Assembly: GCF_943737005.1 (NCBI RefSeq) | Contig: NZ_CALSFU010000015.1 | Location: 1 to 64,000, forward strand | Length of the DNA: 64,000 bases | Direction: 5' to 3' | Origin: Achromobacter sp. Marseille-Q4962 | Lineage (GTDB): Bacteria; Pseudomonadota; Gammaproteobacteria; Burkholderiales; Burkholderiaceae_B | Shown: one piece after another, positions 19,749-32,147 of the stretch | Layout of the letters: the number at the start of each line of letters is the position of its first letter | How positions within the stretch are numbered: the stretch's first letter is position 1 | The notes under the pieces: model-generated | Databases searched by the model: none | The model's input: the letters and a program-made list of their open reading frames with translations, nothing else | Told to the model about the DNA's origin: nothing | Translations under genes and position numbers: made by a program

Positions 19749-20258
19749 ATGAAGAGGCAGGCACTTCAGTTCAGCGAACCGCTCAAACAGGCGATATTGG
19801 ACGGGCACAAAGTGCAGGCCCGCCGCATCGTCAAGCCGCAGCCGTCCAAGCCGACGACGGCCTGGTTCGCCGATGCCTCCGATTCGAGCCGCTGGATCGC
19901 CATGGGGCCTGCCGACGGCTGCGCCGAACTGCGCCGCACCTCCAACTGGATCACCTGCCCTTTCGGCAAGACAGGCCAGAGCATCGAGCTCGAGGACGAA
20001 AACGGCGTGCGCTTTGCCACGGCGGTGGTGGTGGGGGTCCGCATCCAGCGCCTGCAGCAGCTTACCGAGGCGGACGCGCGCGCCGAAGGCACGCAGGCCA
20101 TCTACCAAAGCAGCGCCCTGCTGCCGGGCGTGCCCCTGCTGACGGCCTTTGCCATCAACTGGTGCGAGCGCTATGGCGCGCATGCCTGGGCCGCCAATCC
20201 CTGGGTCTGGGTGGTGGAATTCCGGCGCCAGCATCCCGGCACGGCCCCTGATTTCTGA
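19749..20258 (+). CDS. Phage-like ASCH/PUA-type protein
   Basis: The 169-residue protein begins MKRQALQFSEPLKQAILDGH, then KVQARRIVKPQPS. The pattern x-F-S-x-P-[MV]-x3-[IL]-[LE]-x-G-x-K-T-[QV]-x-R-R-[VI]-[VI]-K-P is familiar from phage and prophage proteins with an ASCH-like RNA- or base-binding fold, as is the C-terminal WAANPWVWVVEF. The usual GDRLWVRE stretch in the middle is replaced by GQSIELEDENG. It is a single gene with no phage neighbours, so it is probably a domesticated relic. The start at 19749 has GAGGGGGG upstream; a start near 19626 is possible. Confidence 0.65.
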   Translation: MKRQALQFSEPLKQAILDGHKVQARRIVKPQPSKPTTAWFADASDSSRWIAMGPADGCAELRRTSNWITCPFGKTGQSIELEDENGVRFATAVVVGVRIQRLQQLTEADARAEGTQAIYQSSALLPGVPLLTAFAINWCERYGAHAWAANPWVWVVEFRRQHPGTAPDF

Positions 20259-20528
20259 AGATGCGGTTTTCCCGCCGGCGTTGGTTACCAGATGAAACTT
20301 CGCCGTCGAGGCCGGGCCCGAACCGCCGGATTTCAGTTGATTTCAAACCGGGGGTTTCCAGAGTGACGGACACCTGACGCAATGCAGCAAGCTGCCGGGA
20401 TTCATTCGGGGGACGGTTGCGGATTGTCGCCATTGGGCCCGGGGCGCTTACGATCGGCGGGCGTGAAAACCGCGAAAATACGCCCATCGATACTCAACTT
20501 TGCTGCGTCAGCAGCAGGCAGGTGCAAG

Positions 20529-20864
20529 ATGAAGAAGTGGCTGATAGCCGGCGCGGGCGCCGCGGCCATGCTGATTTCGGGGGTTGCGTCCGCCCGGGTG
20601 GACGTGGGCATCTCGATCGGCGTGCCGGGAATCGTGTATCCCGCGCCCGTCTACGTGGCGCCGCCTCCGCCGGTCGTCGTTGCCCCGCCGCCGCCCGTTT
20701 ACTACCGGCCGGCGCCGGTTTATGTGGCGCCGCCGGTCGTGTACCCCGCGCCGGTATATTACGGCGGACGCCCCCACTGGCATGGCCACCGCCCTCCGCA
20801 CGGGCATGGCCGGGGCTGGGGCCCTCCGCCTCCGGGATACCGCGGCGGTCCGCACCGGCACTGA
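20529..20864 (+). CDS. Secreted proline-rich protein with PVY repeats
   Basis: The 111-residue product starts with a clear signal peptide (MKKWLIAGAGAAAMLISGVASA, cleavage after residue 22). The mature part is built from Pro/Val/Tyr repeats (PAPVYVAPPP, PPVYYRPAPVYV, YPAPVYYG) and ends in a His/Gly/Pro-rich tail (HWHGHRPPHGHG). Such proteins are common in Burkholderiales and are thought to sit in the periplasm or outer membrane; the tail could bind metals. No function is known to me. Confidence 0.75.
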   Translation: MKKWLIAGAGAAAMLISGVASARVDVGISIGVPGIVYPAPVYVAPPPPVVVAPPPPVYYRPAPVYVAPPVVYPAPVYYGGRPHWHGHRPPHGHGRGWGPPPPGYRGGPHRH

Positions 20865-20928
20865 ACCGGCGCTCGTTAATACATTAACCAGCATGCCCGG
20901 ATACCGCCTGGCATACCGCATCCGCCGA

Positions 20929-21093
20929 TTATGCGATGGGCGTGCGTCCGACCTTGTCGGCGGTTTCGGCCGCAGGCTTGCGCAGGGTTTTGGGGGCCTT
21001 GCCGTCCACGGCAAGGCGGGGGGGTTCCTGGATCAGGTCGATCCAGCGGCGCGGCGTGCTCGACGCGCGCCACCAGCCATTATGCGGACGCAT
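20929..21093 (-). CDS. Possible small protein (54 aa), overlapping the upstream gene
   Basis: An ATG at 21093 opens a 54-codon frame beginning MRPHNGWWRASSTPRRW. It overlaps the last 14 nt of the 82-residue gene in another frame, which would allow translational coupling. Composition is plausible but no homologue is recognised, and the frame may be fortuitous. Confidence 0.35.
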   Translation of the reverse strand: MRPHNGWWRASSTPRRWIDLIQEPPRLAVDGKAPKTLRKPAAETADKVGRTPIA

Positions 21094-21328
21094 GGGCAAA
21101 CTCCGGTTCACCGTTGAAACGAACCCCGTTGATGCCATGGAAAAGCTGCTCGCTCTCGCGCTGCGCCTCGTCCAGGCTGGCAAAGGGGCGCTGGCCGGGT
21201 ACGGTCCAGCATTTTTCCGGCGCGTTCATGCCGACGCGGCGGGTCCATATTTGCACGCGATATCCCTGGCCGTCTTCGCGGGCCACGGTGCATCTCACGC
21301 GAAAATCTCCGATCATTCTTGAAGTCAT
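21080..21328 (-). CDS. Small hypothetical protein (82 aa)
   Basis: The start at 21328 (MTSRMIGDFRVRCTVARED) has a strong AAGGAG seven nt upstream. The protein is soluble, mixed alpha/beta in pattern, with GYRVQIWTRRVG and SLDEAQRESEQLFHGI segments. It is bounded upstream by the bidirectional terminator behind serS. No family is recognised. Confidence 0.65.
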   Translation of the reverse strand: MTSRMIGDFRVRCTVAREDGQGYRVQIWTRRVGMNAPEKCWTVPGQRPFASLDEAQRESEQLFHGINGVRFNGEPEFAHASA

Positions 21329-21496
21329 GGACAAACTCCTTGTTATATAAGCTGAATGAAGCGTGTCGAACACATTGGTATTGTGCCGCAACTATCCGGC
21401 CCCACTTCCCGGATTACACACTTTCTAACATCAGAATCAGGGCTTTTACGCAAAATCAGATTAACTGCCAAACGCGACAGAAATATGGCTAATGAT

Positions 21497-21531
21497 AAAA
21501 AAAAAGCGGAACCCGAGGGTTCCGCTTTTTT
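21497..21531 (-). terminator. Terminator of serS (bidirectional)
   Basis: GCGGAACCC and GGGTTCCGC form a near-perfect stem flanked by A- and T-tracts, so it can act on both strands. It lies about 35 nt beyond the serS stop. Confidence 0.9.
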
Positions 21532-21565
21532 ATCGTCCATAAGGCCGATGGACAAACGGGCCGGT

Positions 21566-22954
<1,389 letters not shown>

Positions 22955-24295
22955 TTACCGTTTCCTGGCGCGTTCCTGGGCGTCCAGTTCGCGCAGGAAG
23001 GCCAGCTTTTGCTGGATTTTAGCCTCCAGGCCGCGATCGGTCGGGCGATAGAAGGAAGGGTTCATGCCATCCGGGAAATACCGCTCGCCGGCGGCGTAGC
23101 CGTGCGGCTCGTCGTGCGCGTAGCGGTAGGCCTTGCCGTGGCCCAGCTGTTTCATGAGCTTGGTGGGGGCGTTGCGCAGGTGGATGGGCACCGGCGCGCT
23201 GCCATGCTCGGCGGCAAACTTGCGGGCGGCGTTGTAGGCGTTGTAGACGGCGTTCGACTTGGCGGCGCAGGCCAGGTAGACCACCGCCTGGGCCAGCGCC
23301 AGCTCGCCTTCGGGCGAACCCAGGCGTTCGTAGATGTCGGCGCCGTTGAGGGCCAGCTCGGTGGCGCGCGGGTCGGCCAGACCGATGTCTTCGATCGCCA
23401 TGCGCACCACGCGGCGCGCCAGGTACCTGGGATCGGCGCCTCCGTCCAGCATGCGGCAGAACCAGTAAAGCGCCGCGTCCGGGTCGGAGCCGCGCACGGA
23501 TTTGTGCAGGGCGCTGATCTGGTCGTAGAACGCGTCGCCGCCCTTGTCGAAGCGGCGCAGGTTCTGCGACAGCGAGGTTTCGAGCCAGGCGGCGTCCACG
23601 GTGCCGCGGCCCGCGGCCTGCGCCGATTCGGCCACCACCTCCACCGCGCTGATGAGGCGGCGCGCATCGCCGTCGGCCCACGCGGCCAATTGCTCGCGGG
23701 CCTGCTCGTCCATGCTGATGCGCGCGCCCTCTTCGGCGTCTTCGTTGAGGGCCTGCAAAGCGCGGTCCACCAGTTGCAGCAGTTCTTCCTGCGTGAGCGA
23801 TTGCAGCACGTACACGCGCGCGCGCGACAGCAGGGCGGAATTGACCTCGAACGAGGGGTTCTCGGTGGTGGCGCCGATGAAGGTGAACAGCCCGCTCTCG
23901 ACATAGGGCAGGAAGGCGTCCTGCTGCGACTTGTTGAAGCGATGCACCTCGTCCACGAACAGAATGGTGCGGCGGCCCTGCCCCTGCGCCACCTGCGCGG
24001 TGACGACCGCGTCGCGGATGTCTTTCACCCCGCCCAGCACGGCCGAGATGGCGATGAACTGGGCGTCGAAGCCGTCGGCCATCAGCCGGGCGAGCGTGGT
24101 CTTGCCCACGCCCGGCGGCCCCCAGAAAATCATGGAGTGCGGACGGCCGGACTCGAAGGCCACGCGCAGGGGCTTGTCCGGGCCCAGCAGGTGCGACTGG
24201 CCCACCACGTCGGAAAGCGTGCGCGGCCGCAGGCGCTCGGCCAGCGGCACATAGGGCCGGTGCTTGGGGTCGGCCGCAAAGAGATCGTTGCTCAT
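22955..24295 (-). CDS. rarA: Replication-associated recombination protein A (AAA ATPase)
   Basis: A 446-residue clamp-loader-like AAA ATPase (RarA/MgsA, related to WRNIP1) that acts at stalled replication forks. Walker A is [13 protein letters not shown] (about residue 60), Walker B is [11 protein letters not shown] (about 113), and sensor 1 is [12 protein letters not shown]. The C-terminal tetramerisation region carries [19 protein letters not shown] and [22 protein letters not shown], both diagnostic. In E. coli rarA directly follows lolA; here the next gene upstream is a C-N hydrolase and lolA is 11 kb away. Confidence 0.97.
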   Translation of the reverse strand: MSNDLFAADPKHRPYVPLAERLRPRTLSDVVGQSHLLGPDKPLRVAFESGRPHSMIFWGPPGVGKTTLARLMADGFDAQFIAISAVLGGVKDIRDAVVTAQVAQGQGRRTILFVDEVHRFNKSQQDAFLPYVESGLFTFIGATTENPSFEVNSALLSRARVYVLQSLTQEELLQLVDRALQALNEDAEEGARISMDEQAREQLAAWADGDARRLISAVEVVAESAQAAGRGTVDAAWLETSLSQNLRRFDKGGDAFYDQISALHKSVRGSDPDAALYWFCRMLDGGADPRYLARRVVRMAIEDIGLADPRATELALNGADIYERLGSPEGELALAQAVVYLACAAKSNAVYNAYNAARKFAAEHGSAPVPIHLRNAPTKLMKQLGHGKAYRYAHDEPHGYAAGERYFPDGMNPSFYRPTDRGLEAKIQQKLAFLRELDAQERARKR

Positions 24296-24370
24296 TGACA
24301 GCAGATGGGGGGAAAAGGCGGGAAATTCAAGCCGCTATTACACCATGGGCGGCGTCCCGGCCGCCGGCGG

Positions 24371-25165
24371 TCAGGCCAGCTCCGGCGGGCCGAACCGTCG
24401 GTTGGCCAGCGCGGGCAGCACCTTGCGGGCATGGTCCAGGCGCTGCCTGTCGATGTCGGCCAGCAGCAGCACGGGCGCTTCGCCGGCCCGCGCCGTGACC
24501 ACGCCCAGCGGATCCACCACCATGCTGCAGCCAATGTTGCGTTCGCCGCATTCTCCCGTGGCCACCACGTAGCAGGTGTTTTCCAGGGCCCGCGCCGTGA
24601 CCAGCACTTCCCAGTGGTGCTCCTTGAGCGCGCCCCGCACCCAGGCGGAGGGCAGCACCAGCACGTCGGCCCCGTCCAGGGCCAGGCGGCGGGCCAACTC
24701 GGGAAAGCGCACGTCGTAGCAGGTCATGAGGCCGACCTTGAAGCCGTCCACCTCCACCAGCGGCGGGATCTCGTCGCCGGCGGTGACGTTGGCGGATTCC
24801 TTCATGTTGAAGGCGTCGTACAGGTGCAGCTTGCGGTAGCGCGACAGGATCCGCCCATCGCGCAGCGTGACGAGGGTGTTCCAGACCCGACTCTCGCCGG
24901 TGGGCACGTGCACGCAGAACATGGTGGTGAGCGACGGCGTCGCGCGGCTGGCCTCCAGCAAGCGGGTCACGAAGGGGCCGTCCAGGGGCTGCGCGGCTTT
25001 CAGCACGATCTGCGGATCGGTGATATCGCGCGCCAGCACGCCTTCGGGCAGCACCAGCAGCCCCGCGCCCGCGGCGGCGGCGCGCGCCATGAGGTCTGCG
25101 CAGACCTGCGCGTTTTCTTCCCAGACTCGGCTGACGGCGAACTGGCCCAGGGCGACTTTCAGCAT
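24371..25165 (-). CDS. Nit-type carbon-nitrogen hydrolase
   Basis: The 264-residue enzyme resembles the Nit1/Nit2 branch of C-N hydrolases, whose members remove ammonia from omega-amides or deaminated glutathione. The Glu-Lys-Cys triad is visible in LVLPEGVLA (about residue 42), YRKLHLYDAFN (about 112) and MTCYDVRFPELAR (about 145). The start MLKVALGQFAV at 25165 matches relatives. It is divergent from the amino-acid deaminase operon, sharing a 222-bp regulatory region, and runs in the same direction as rarA. A role in the same nitrogen-release pathway is possible. Confidence 0.85.
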   Translation of the reverse strand: MLKVALGQFAVSRVWEENAQVCADLMARAAAAGAGLLVLPEGVLARDITDPQIVLKAAQPLDGPFVTRLLEASRATPSLTTMFCVHVPTGESRVWNTLVTLRDGRILSRYRKLHLYDAFNMKESANVTAGDEIPPLVEVDGFKVGLMTCYDVRFPELARRLALDGADVLVLPSAWVRGALKEHHWEVLVTARALENTCYVVATGECGERNIGCSMVVDPLGVVTARAGEAPVLLLADIDRQRLDHARKVLPALANRRFGPPELA

Positions 25166-25316
25166 GGCGGTTCCTCGTAGAAGCATGCGCGGGCGGCGCC
25201 CCGCGTCGATGCGGCTATTGTCGCGCGATCGGCGGGGTCTGTGCGCCCCGGGGGCCATGCGGACGCTGGAAGAAGCCGCGCACAGGTCCTAGGGGTTAGT
25301 CCCAACTGCTGTCTGT

Positions 25317-25372
25317 AAATTATTTTCAAGATAATCTCCAACATCAGCGTCTGATTAAATAATTTTTCAAGA
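25317..25372. promoter_or_regulatory. AT-rich repeated element upstream of the D-amino-acid operon
   Basis: Two similar 16-bp boxes, AAATTATTTTCAAGAT (25317) and AAATAATTTTTCAAGA (25357), are 40 bp apart in otherwise GC-rich DNA. The first forms an imperfect palindrome ATTATTTTCAAGATAAT that overlaps a -10-like GATAAT. They lie 16-70 nt upstream of the first operon gene and could be operators for the RpiR-family regulator encoded within the operon, whose family often binds AT-rich palindromes. This is inference from position. Confidence 0.5.
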
Positions 25373-25387
25373 CACGCCGAGGCAGAC

Positions 25388-26671
25388 ATGACAAAGGGCG
25401 CCCCTTCCACTCCCGCTGTACCGCTGGATCCCGACGGCAAGGGCCTGGGCCCGTTTCCGCCCGCCTGTACCACGGCCGGGGCGGCCGGCCTCGGCTGGAA
25501 TCTCCTGGCCGAGGACGTCAGCCTGCCCGTGGCCGTGCTGTACGAAAGCCGCGTGCGCCACAATCTCGCGTGGATGCAGCGGTTCATGGAAGCCTACCGC
25601 GTCAAGCTCGCGCCGCACGGCAAGACCACCATGAGCCCGACGCTCTTCCAGCGCCAGATCGACGCGGGAGCCTGGGGCATCACGCTGGCCACGGCCCCGC
25701 AGACCCAGGCCGCCTACCGCCACGGCATCCGCCGCGTAATCATGGCCAACCAACTGGTGGGCAAGGCCAACATGGCCATCATCGCGCAGTTGCTGCGCGA
25801 CCCCTCGTTCACCTACTTCTGCATCGTCGACTCCGCGACCAACGCGGCGCAGCTGGGCCGCTATTTCGGCGACCAGGGGCTGACCCTGCCCGTGCTGATC
25901 GAGCTCGGCCCGCCAGGCGGGCGCACCGGCGTGCGCGAGCCGGCGCAACTGCGCGAGGTGGCCGCGGAAATCGCGCGCTGGCCCGCCCTGGCCCTGGCGG
26001 GCGTCGAAGTCTACGAGGGCGTGCTGCAAGAAGAACCGGACATCCGCGCCTTCCTGCGGCGCGCCGCCGACGCCCTGCGCGAACTGGCCGCCGCCGGGCG
26101 GCTGCGCCGCAATGGTCCGGCGCTGATCTCCGGGGCGGGCTCGGCGTGGTTCGACGTGGTGGCCGAAGAATTCTCGCAGATCGACATCGGCGCCCCGCTG
26201 GACGTGGTGCTGCGCCCGGGCTGCTATCTGTCGCACGACGTGGGCATCTACCGCAGCGCCGCCGAGCGCATCCAGGCCCGGAACCCGGTGGCCCGCGGCA
26301 TGGCGCCCGGCCTGCTGCCGGCGCTCCAGGTATGGGCCTACGTGCAGTCGATGCCCGAGCCCGGCCGCGCCATCGTGGCGCTGGGCAAGCGCGACGCGGC
26401 CTTCGACGCCGGCCTGCCCGAACCCGCGCGGCATTACCGGCCCGGCGCGCCGGCCGGCGCCCGGCCTCTGCCCGCCCCCCCGCAATGGAAGCTCACCGCC
26501 ATGATGGACCAGCATGCCTTCATGCAGGTCGGGCCCGGCGACGACATCGCGGTGGGCGACATGATCGCATTCGACATTTCCCATCCCTGCCTCACCTTCG
26601 ACAAATGGCGGCAGGTGCTGCTGGTGGACGACGACTACCGCGTCACGGGCGTGGCGCCCACCTATTTCTGA
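25388..26671 (+). CDS. PLP-dependent amino acid deaminase, D-serine deaminase-like
   Basis: The 427-residue protein is a fold-type III PLP enzyme of the D-serine dehydratase/alanine racemase-N family, which deaminates D-serine, D-threonine or 3-hydroxyaspartate through an enamine. The PLP lysine is in KLAPHGKTTMSP (about residue 78), and the C-terminal domain has the metal-site region AFDISHPCLTFDKW with the conserved His-x-Cys. Related enzymes need zinc at that site. It is the first gene of a nine-gene plus-strand operon whose other members import and deacylate D-amino-acid derivatives, which supports a D-amino-acid substrate. The exact substrate is not determined. Confidence 0.82.
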   Translation: MTKGAPSTPAVPLDPDGKGLGPFPPACTTAGAAGLGWNLLAEDVSLPVAVLYESRVRHNLAWMQRFMEAYRVKLAPHGKTTMSPTLFQRQIDAGAWGITLATAPQTQAAYRHGIRRVIMANQLVGKANMAIIAQLLRDPSFTYFCIVDSATNAAQLGRYFGDQGLTLPVLIELGPPGGRTGVREPAQLREVAAEIARWPALALAGVEVYEGVLQEEPDIRAFLRRAADALRELAAAGRLRRNGPALISGAGSAWFDVVAEEFSQIDIGAPLDVVLRPGCYLSHDVGIYRSAAERIQARNPVARGMAPGLLPALQVWAYVQSMPEPGRAIVALGKRDAAFDAGLPEPARHYRPGAPAGARPLPAPPQWKLTAMMDQHAFMQVGPGDDIAVGDMIAFDISHPCLTFDKWRQVLLVDDDYRVTGVAPTYF

Positions 26672-26724
26672 CCCGCGTTACGTATCTCATCGCTGTTCCC
26701 CACCCATAGCCTGGAGAGAGCATC

Positions 26725-28287
26725 ATGAACTTGCGCACCATCCGGCGCGGCGGGCTGAAGCGCCTGCTGCTGGCCGGCGCCGTCGGCCTGGCCGCCCTGT
26801 CGGTTTCCGCCCTGAGCGCGCAGCCCGTCAAGGGAGGCGCCATCACGGTCGCCACCATCGGCGAGCCGCCGACACTGGACCCCATGATCAGCACGGCGGA
26901 CCTCGTCAGCATCCTCACGCAGCATGTCTTCGAAACCCTCTATACCTTCGATGCCAAGTGGAACCTGACGCCGCTGCTGGCGGAGAAGCTGCCCGAGATC
27001 AGCCCGGACGGGCTGGTCTACACCATCGCGCTGCGCCAAGGCATCAAGTTCCACGACGGCTCCGACATGGACGCCTCGGACGTGCTGGCCTCGCTCGAGC
27101 GCTGGACCGCAGCGGCCTCGCGCGGCAAGATGGCCAGCCGCGTCATCGCGGGCATCGACGCGCCGGATGCGCGCACGGTGCGCATCACGCTCAAGCAGCC
27201 CTATGCGCCGCTTACCGCGCTGTTGGCCATGACCAATAGCGCGGCGGTCATCCTGCCCAAGGAGAAGATCGAGCCCGTGCTGAAAGAGTTCGTGGGCACG
27301 GGGCCCTACCAGCTCAAGGCGCGCGTGCCCGACCAGTACATCCAGCTCACGCGCTTCGACGGCTACAGGCAGCGGGCCGGCGAGCCCGACGGCTACGGCG
27401 GCGCGCGCAAGCAGTACGCGGACGAGATCCGCTTCGTGCCGGTGGCCAACGCCAACACGCGGGCGGAAGCCGCCGCGGCCGGCCAGTTCGACTACGTGGA
27501 CTCGCTGCCGGTGGAAGCCATGGGCAAGCTCGAAGGCAGCCGGTCCGAGGCCGTGCTGCTCAAGCCCTTCGGCTGGCCGCGGCTGGTGCTCAACACCAAG
27601 GCGGGCATCATGTCCAACCTGGCGGCGCGGCGCGCCGTGCAGCTCGCGCTCAACGAAGAAGACATGCTGTACGCCGCCTTCGGCAACAAGGACTTCTACA
27701 AGCTCAACGGCGACCTCTACCCCGAGGGCTATCCCTGGGCTACGTCGCTGGGCGGCAAGGTCTATAACCAGGGCGATGCGGCGGGCGCGAAGAAGCTGCT
27801 GGACGAGGCCGGCATCAAGGACCGCAAGATCCGCATCCTGACCAGCCAGCAATACGAGTTCCACTACAAGATGGCGCTGGTGGCGGCCGAATACCTCAAG
27901 GCGGCCGGCTTCACCGTGGACATGCAGGTCGTGGACTGGGCCACGCTCACGCAGCGCCGGCAGAATCCGGCCGTGTGGGACATCTTCATCACCCACAGCG
28001 TATTCCTGCCCGAGCCGGCGCTCATCGACTTCCCGTCCAGGGACGCCCCGGGCTGGTGGGACACGCCGCGCCGCGCGCAGGTCATGGACGCCTTCAACCA
28101 GGCCCGCACGCAGGAAGAGCGCGTCAAGCGCTGGGCCGACGTGCAGCAGGCCGTGTACGACGAGGTGCCCTTCGTGAAAGTGGGCGACTTCAACGCGCTG
28201 GCCGCCCGCTCGCCCGCGCTGCAAGGCTTTACCCCTTCGGCCTGGCCGTACTTCTGGAACGCCTGGAAGGCCGCCGCCCGGCCCTGA
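26725..28287 (+). CDS. ABC transporter periplasmic peptide-binding protein (SBP family 5)
   Basis: The 520-residue secreted protein captures oligopeptides, dipeptides or similar amphipathic ligands for the adjacent permease. A signal peptide occupies residues 1-33 (RLLLAGAVGLAALSVSALSAQP). Family 5 markers follow: GAITVATIGEPPTLDPMIS, HVFETLYTFD, LRQGIKFHDGSDMDASDV and LYPEGYPWA. It starts 53 nt after the deaminase stop with AGAGAG upstream. As the operon encodes a D-aminoacylase, the ligand may be an N-acyl-D-amino acid or a peptide containing D-residues. Confidence 0.92.
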   Translation: MNLRTIRRGGLKRLLLAGAVGLAALSVSALSAQPVKGGAITVATIGEPPTLDPMISTADLVSILTQHVFETLYTFDAKWNLTPLLAEKLPEISPDGLVYTIALRQGIKFHDGSDMDASDVLASLERWTAAASRGKMASRVIAGIDAPDARTVRITLKQPYAPLTALLAMTNSAAVILPKEKIEPVLKEFVGTGPYQLKARVPDQYIQLTRFDGYRQRAGEPDGYGGARKQYADEIRFVPVANANTRAEAAAAGQFDYVDSLPVEAMGKLEGSRSEAVLLKPFGWPRLVLNTKAGIMSNLAARRAVQLALNEEDMLYAAFGNKDFYKLNGDLYPEGYPWATSLGGKVYNQGDAAGAKKLLDEAGIKDRKIRILTSQQYEFHYKMALVAAEYLKAAGFTVDMQVVDWATLTQRRQNPAVWDIFITHSVFLPEPALIDFPSRDAPGWWDTPRRAQVMDAFNQARTQEERVKRWADVQQAVYDEVPFVKVGDFNALAARSPALQGFTPSAWPYFWNAWKAAARP

Positions 28288-28321
28288 AGCCCGCCGCCGA
28301 ACCGCAAGCAGGATACCGCCC

Positions 28322-29263
<942 letters not shown>

Positions 29264-29264
29264 C

Positions 29265-30134
29265 ATGACAACCGCGACCCTGACTCCGGCCGGCGCCGAG
29301 AAATGGCAGGCGCTGCGCCTGCTGGTTTCGCGCAAGACCGTGCTGGCCAGCCTCATCGTGCTGGCGCTGCTGGTGGCCGCCGCGCTGCTGGCGCCCTGGA
29401 TCAGCCCCTACGATCCGTTCAAGCTCTCCATCATGAACCGGCTCAAGGCGCCCGGCGCCGCGCACTGGTTCGGCACGGACGATTTCGGGCGCGACGTGTT
29501 CAGCCGGGTGATCTACGGCGGGCGCCTGTCGCTGCTGGTCGGCTTCTCGGTGGTGGTGCTGTCCAGCGCGCTGGGCATCGCGCTGGGACTGGTGGCGGGC
29601 TTCTTCCGCTCGGCCGACAAATTCGTATCGCGCCTGATCGACGCCATGATGGCCTTCCCGGACATACTGCTGGCCATTTCCCTGGTGGCGGCGCTGGGGC
29701 CCTCGCTCGTCAACGTCATCGTGGCGCTGGGCATCGTCTACACCCCGCGGCTGGCCCGCATCGTGCGCGCCTCCACGCTGGTGATCCGCGAACTGCCTTT
29801 CGTGGAAGCGGCGCGCGCGCTCGGCGTGCCCACCTGGCGCATCGTGACGGTGCACGTGCTGCGCAACCTGGTCTCGCCCATCCTGGTGCAGGGCACGTTC
29901 ATCTTCGCCTACGCCATCCTGGCCGAGGCGGGCCTGTCCTTCCTGGGCGTGGGCGTCTCGCCCGACATTCCCACCTGGGGCACGATGATCAACGCCGGCC
30001 AGCAGTACATGGGCTCGGCGGACTGGATCATGATTTTCCCCGGGCTGGCCATCGTGCTGTCGGTGCTGTCGCTGCAACTGGTGGGCGACGGGCTGCGCGA
30101 CGTGCTCGACCCCCGCCTGCGCAAGGAGCTGTGA
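29265..30134 (+). CDS. Peptide ABC transporter permease (DppC type)
   Basis: A 289-residue six-helix permease of the DppC/OppC type with the usual N-terminal helix, HWFGTDDFGRDVFSRVIYGGRLSL (about residues 63-86) and the EAA loop ELPFVEAARALGVPTWRIVTVHVLRN. It pairs with the preceding permease. The stop is one nt before the start of the first ATPase, so translation is probably coupled. Confidence 0.94.
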   Translation: MTTATLTPAGAEKWQALRLLVSRKTVLASLIVLALLVAAALLAPWISPYDPFKLSIMNRLKAPGAAHWFGTDDFGRDVFSRVIYGGRLSLLVGFSVVVLSSALGIALGLVAGFFRSADKFVSRLIDAMMAFPDILLAISLVAALGPSLVNVIVALGIVYTPRLARIVRASTLVIRELPFVEAARALGVPTWRIVTVHVLRNLVSPILVQGTFIFAYAILAEAGLSFLGVGVSPDIPTWGTMINAGQQYMGSADWIMIFPGLAIVLSVLSLQLVGDGLRDVLDPRLRKEL

Positions 30135-30135
30135 C

Positions 30136-31139
<1,004 letters not shown>

Positions 31140-31143
<4 letters not shown>

Positions 31144-32147
31144 ACGCGCCCTCCGCCGCCCCCCCGCTGGTCCGCGTCCAGGACCTCAAGGTGCATTTCC
31201 CCACGTCGTCCGCGCGCCATGCCCCGGTGGTGCGCGCGGTGGACGGCGTCAGCTTCGACGTGCCGCGCAACACTATCGTCGGCCTGGTGGGCGAGTCCGG
31301 ATCGGGCAAGACCACCACCGGCCGCGCGCTGCTGCGCCTCTTCGCGCCCACCGCCGGACGCATCGAGTTCGACGGCGTGGACATCACCCGCCTGACCGAA
31401 AAAGCCCTGCTGCCCTGGCGCCGCCGCATGCAGATCGTGTTCCAGGATCCTTATGCCAGCCTCAATCCGCGCATGACCGTGGCCGAGATCCTGGGCGAAG
31501 CGCTGGACACGCACCAGCTTGCCCAACAGCGGCGCGCGGCCCGCATCGCCGAGCTGCTGGAGCGCGTGGGCCTGGACGCCGGCCATGCGCGGCGCTACCC
31601 GCATGAATTCTCCGGCGGCCAGCGCCAGCGCATCGGCATCGCGCGGGCGCTGGCGGTGGAACCGGCCTTCATCGTGGCCGACGAGCCGGTTTCGGCGCTG
31701 GATGTCTCCGTGCAGGCGCAGGTGCTGAACCTGCTGCAGGACCTGCAGCGCGACCTCGGGCTGACCATGCTGTTCGTGGCGCACGACCTGGCGGTGGTGG
31801 ACTACCTGTGCGACGAAGTCGTGGTGATGTACCTGGGCCGGGTCATGGAGCGCGGCCCCACGCGCGAGGTCTACGGCAACCCCCGCCACCCCTACACGCA
31901 GGCCCTGCTGTCGGCCGCGCCCGTGCCCGATCCGCGCGCGCCCCGTTCGCGTATCCTGCTCAAGGGCGATATTCCCAGCCCGGTGGACCCGCCATCGGGC
32001 TGCGTGTTCCGCACGCGCTGTCCGCATGCCGTCGACGCCTGCGCGCAAACCGTGCCGCCGCCGGCCGAAGCGGGCCCCGGCCACCAGGCCGCCTGTCTGC
32101 GCCTGGACGCCCTCCAGGCCGAGCCTCTCAACAGGACCATCGCATGA
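31140..32147 (+). CDS. Peptide ABC transporter ATPase (DppF type)
   Basis: The second 335-residue ATPase, with Walker [16 protein letters not shown] (about residue 50), Q-loop [13 protein letters not shown], signature [15 protein letters not shown] and Walker [14 protein letters not shown]. The C-terminal Cys motif reads [17 protein letters not shown]. It heterodimerises with the preceding ATPase. Its stop overlaps the ATG of the RpiR regulator gene by ATGA at 32144-32147. Confidence 0.95.

Noticed and set aside
21343..21555. A 70-codon frame across the serS terminator
   Set aside because: It runs through the terminator hairpin and has no ribosome-binding site or recognisable sequence.
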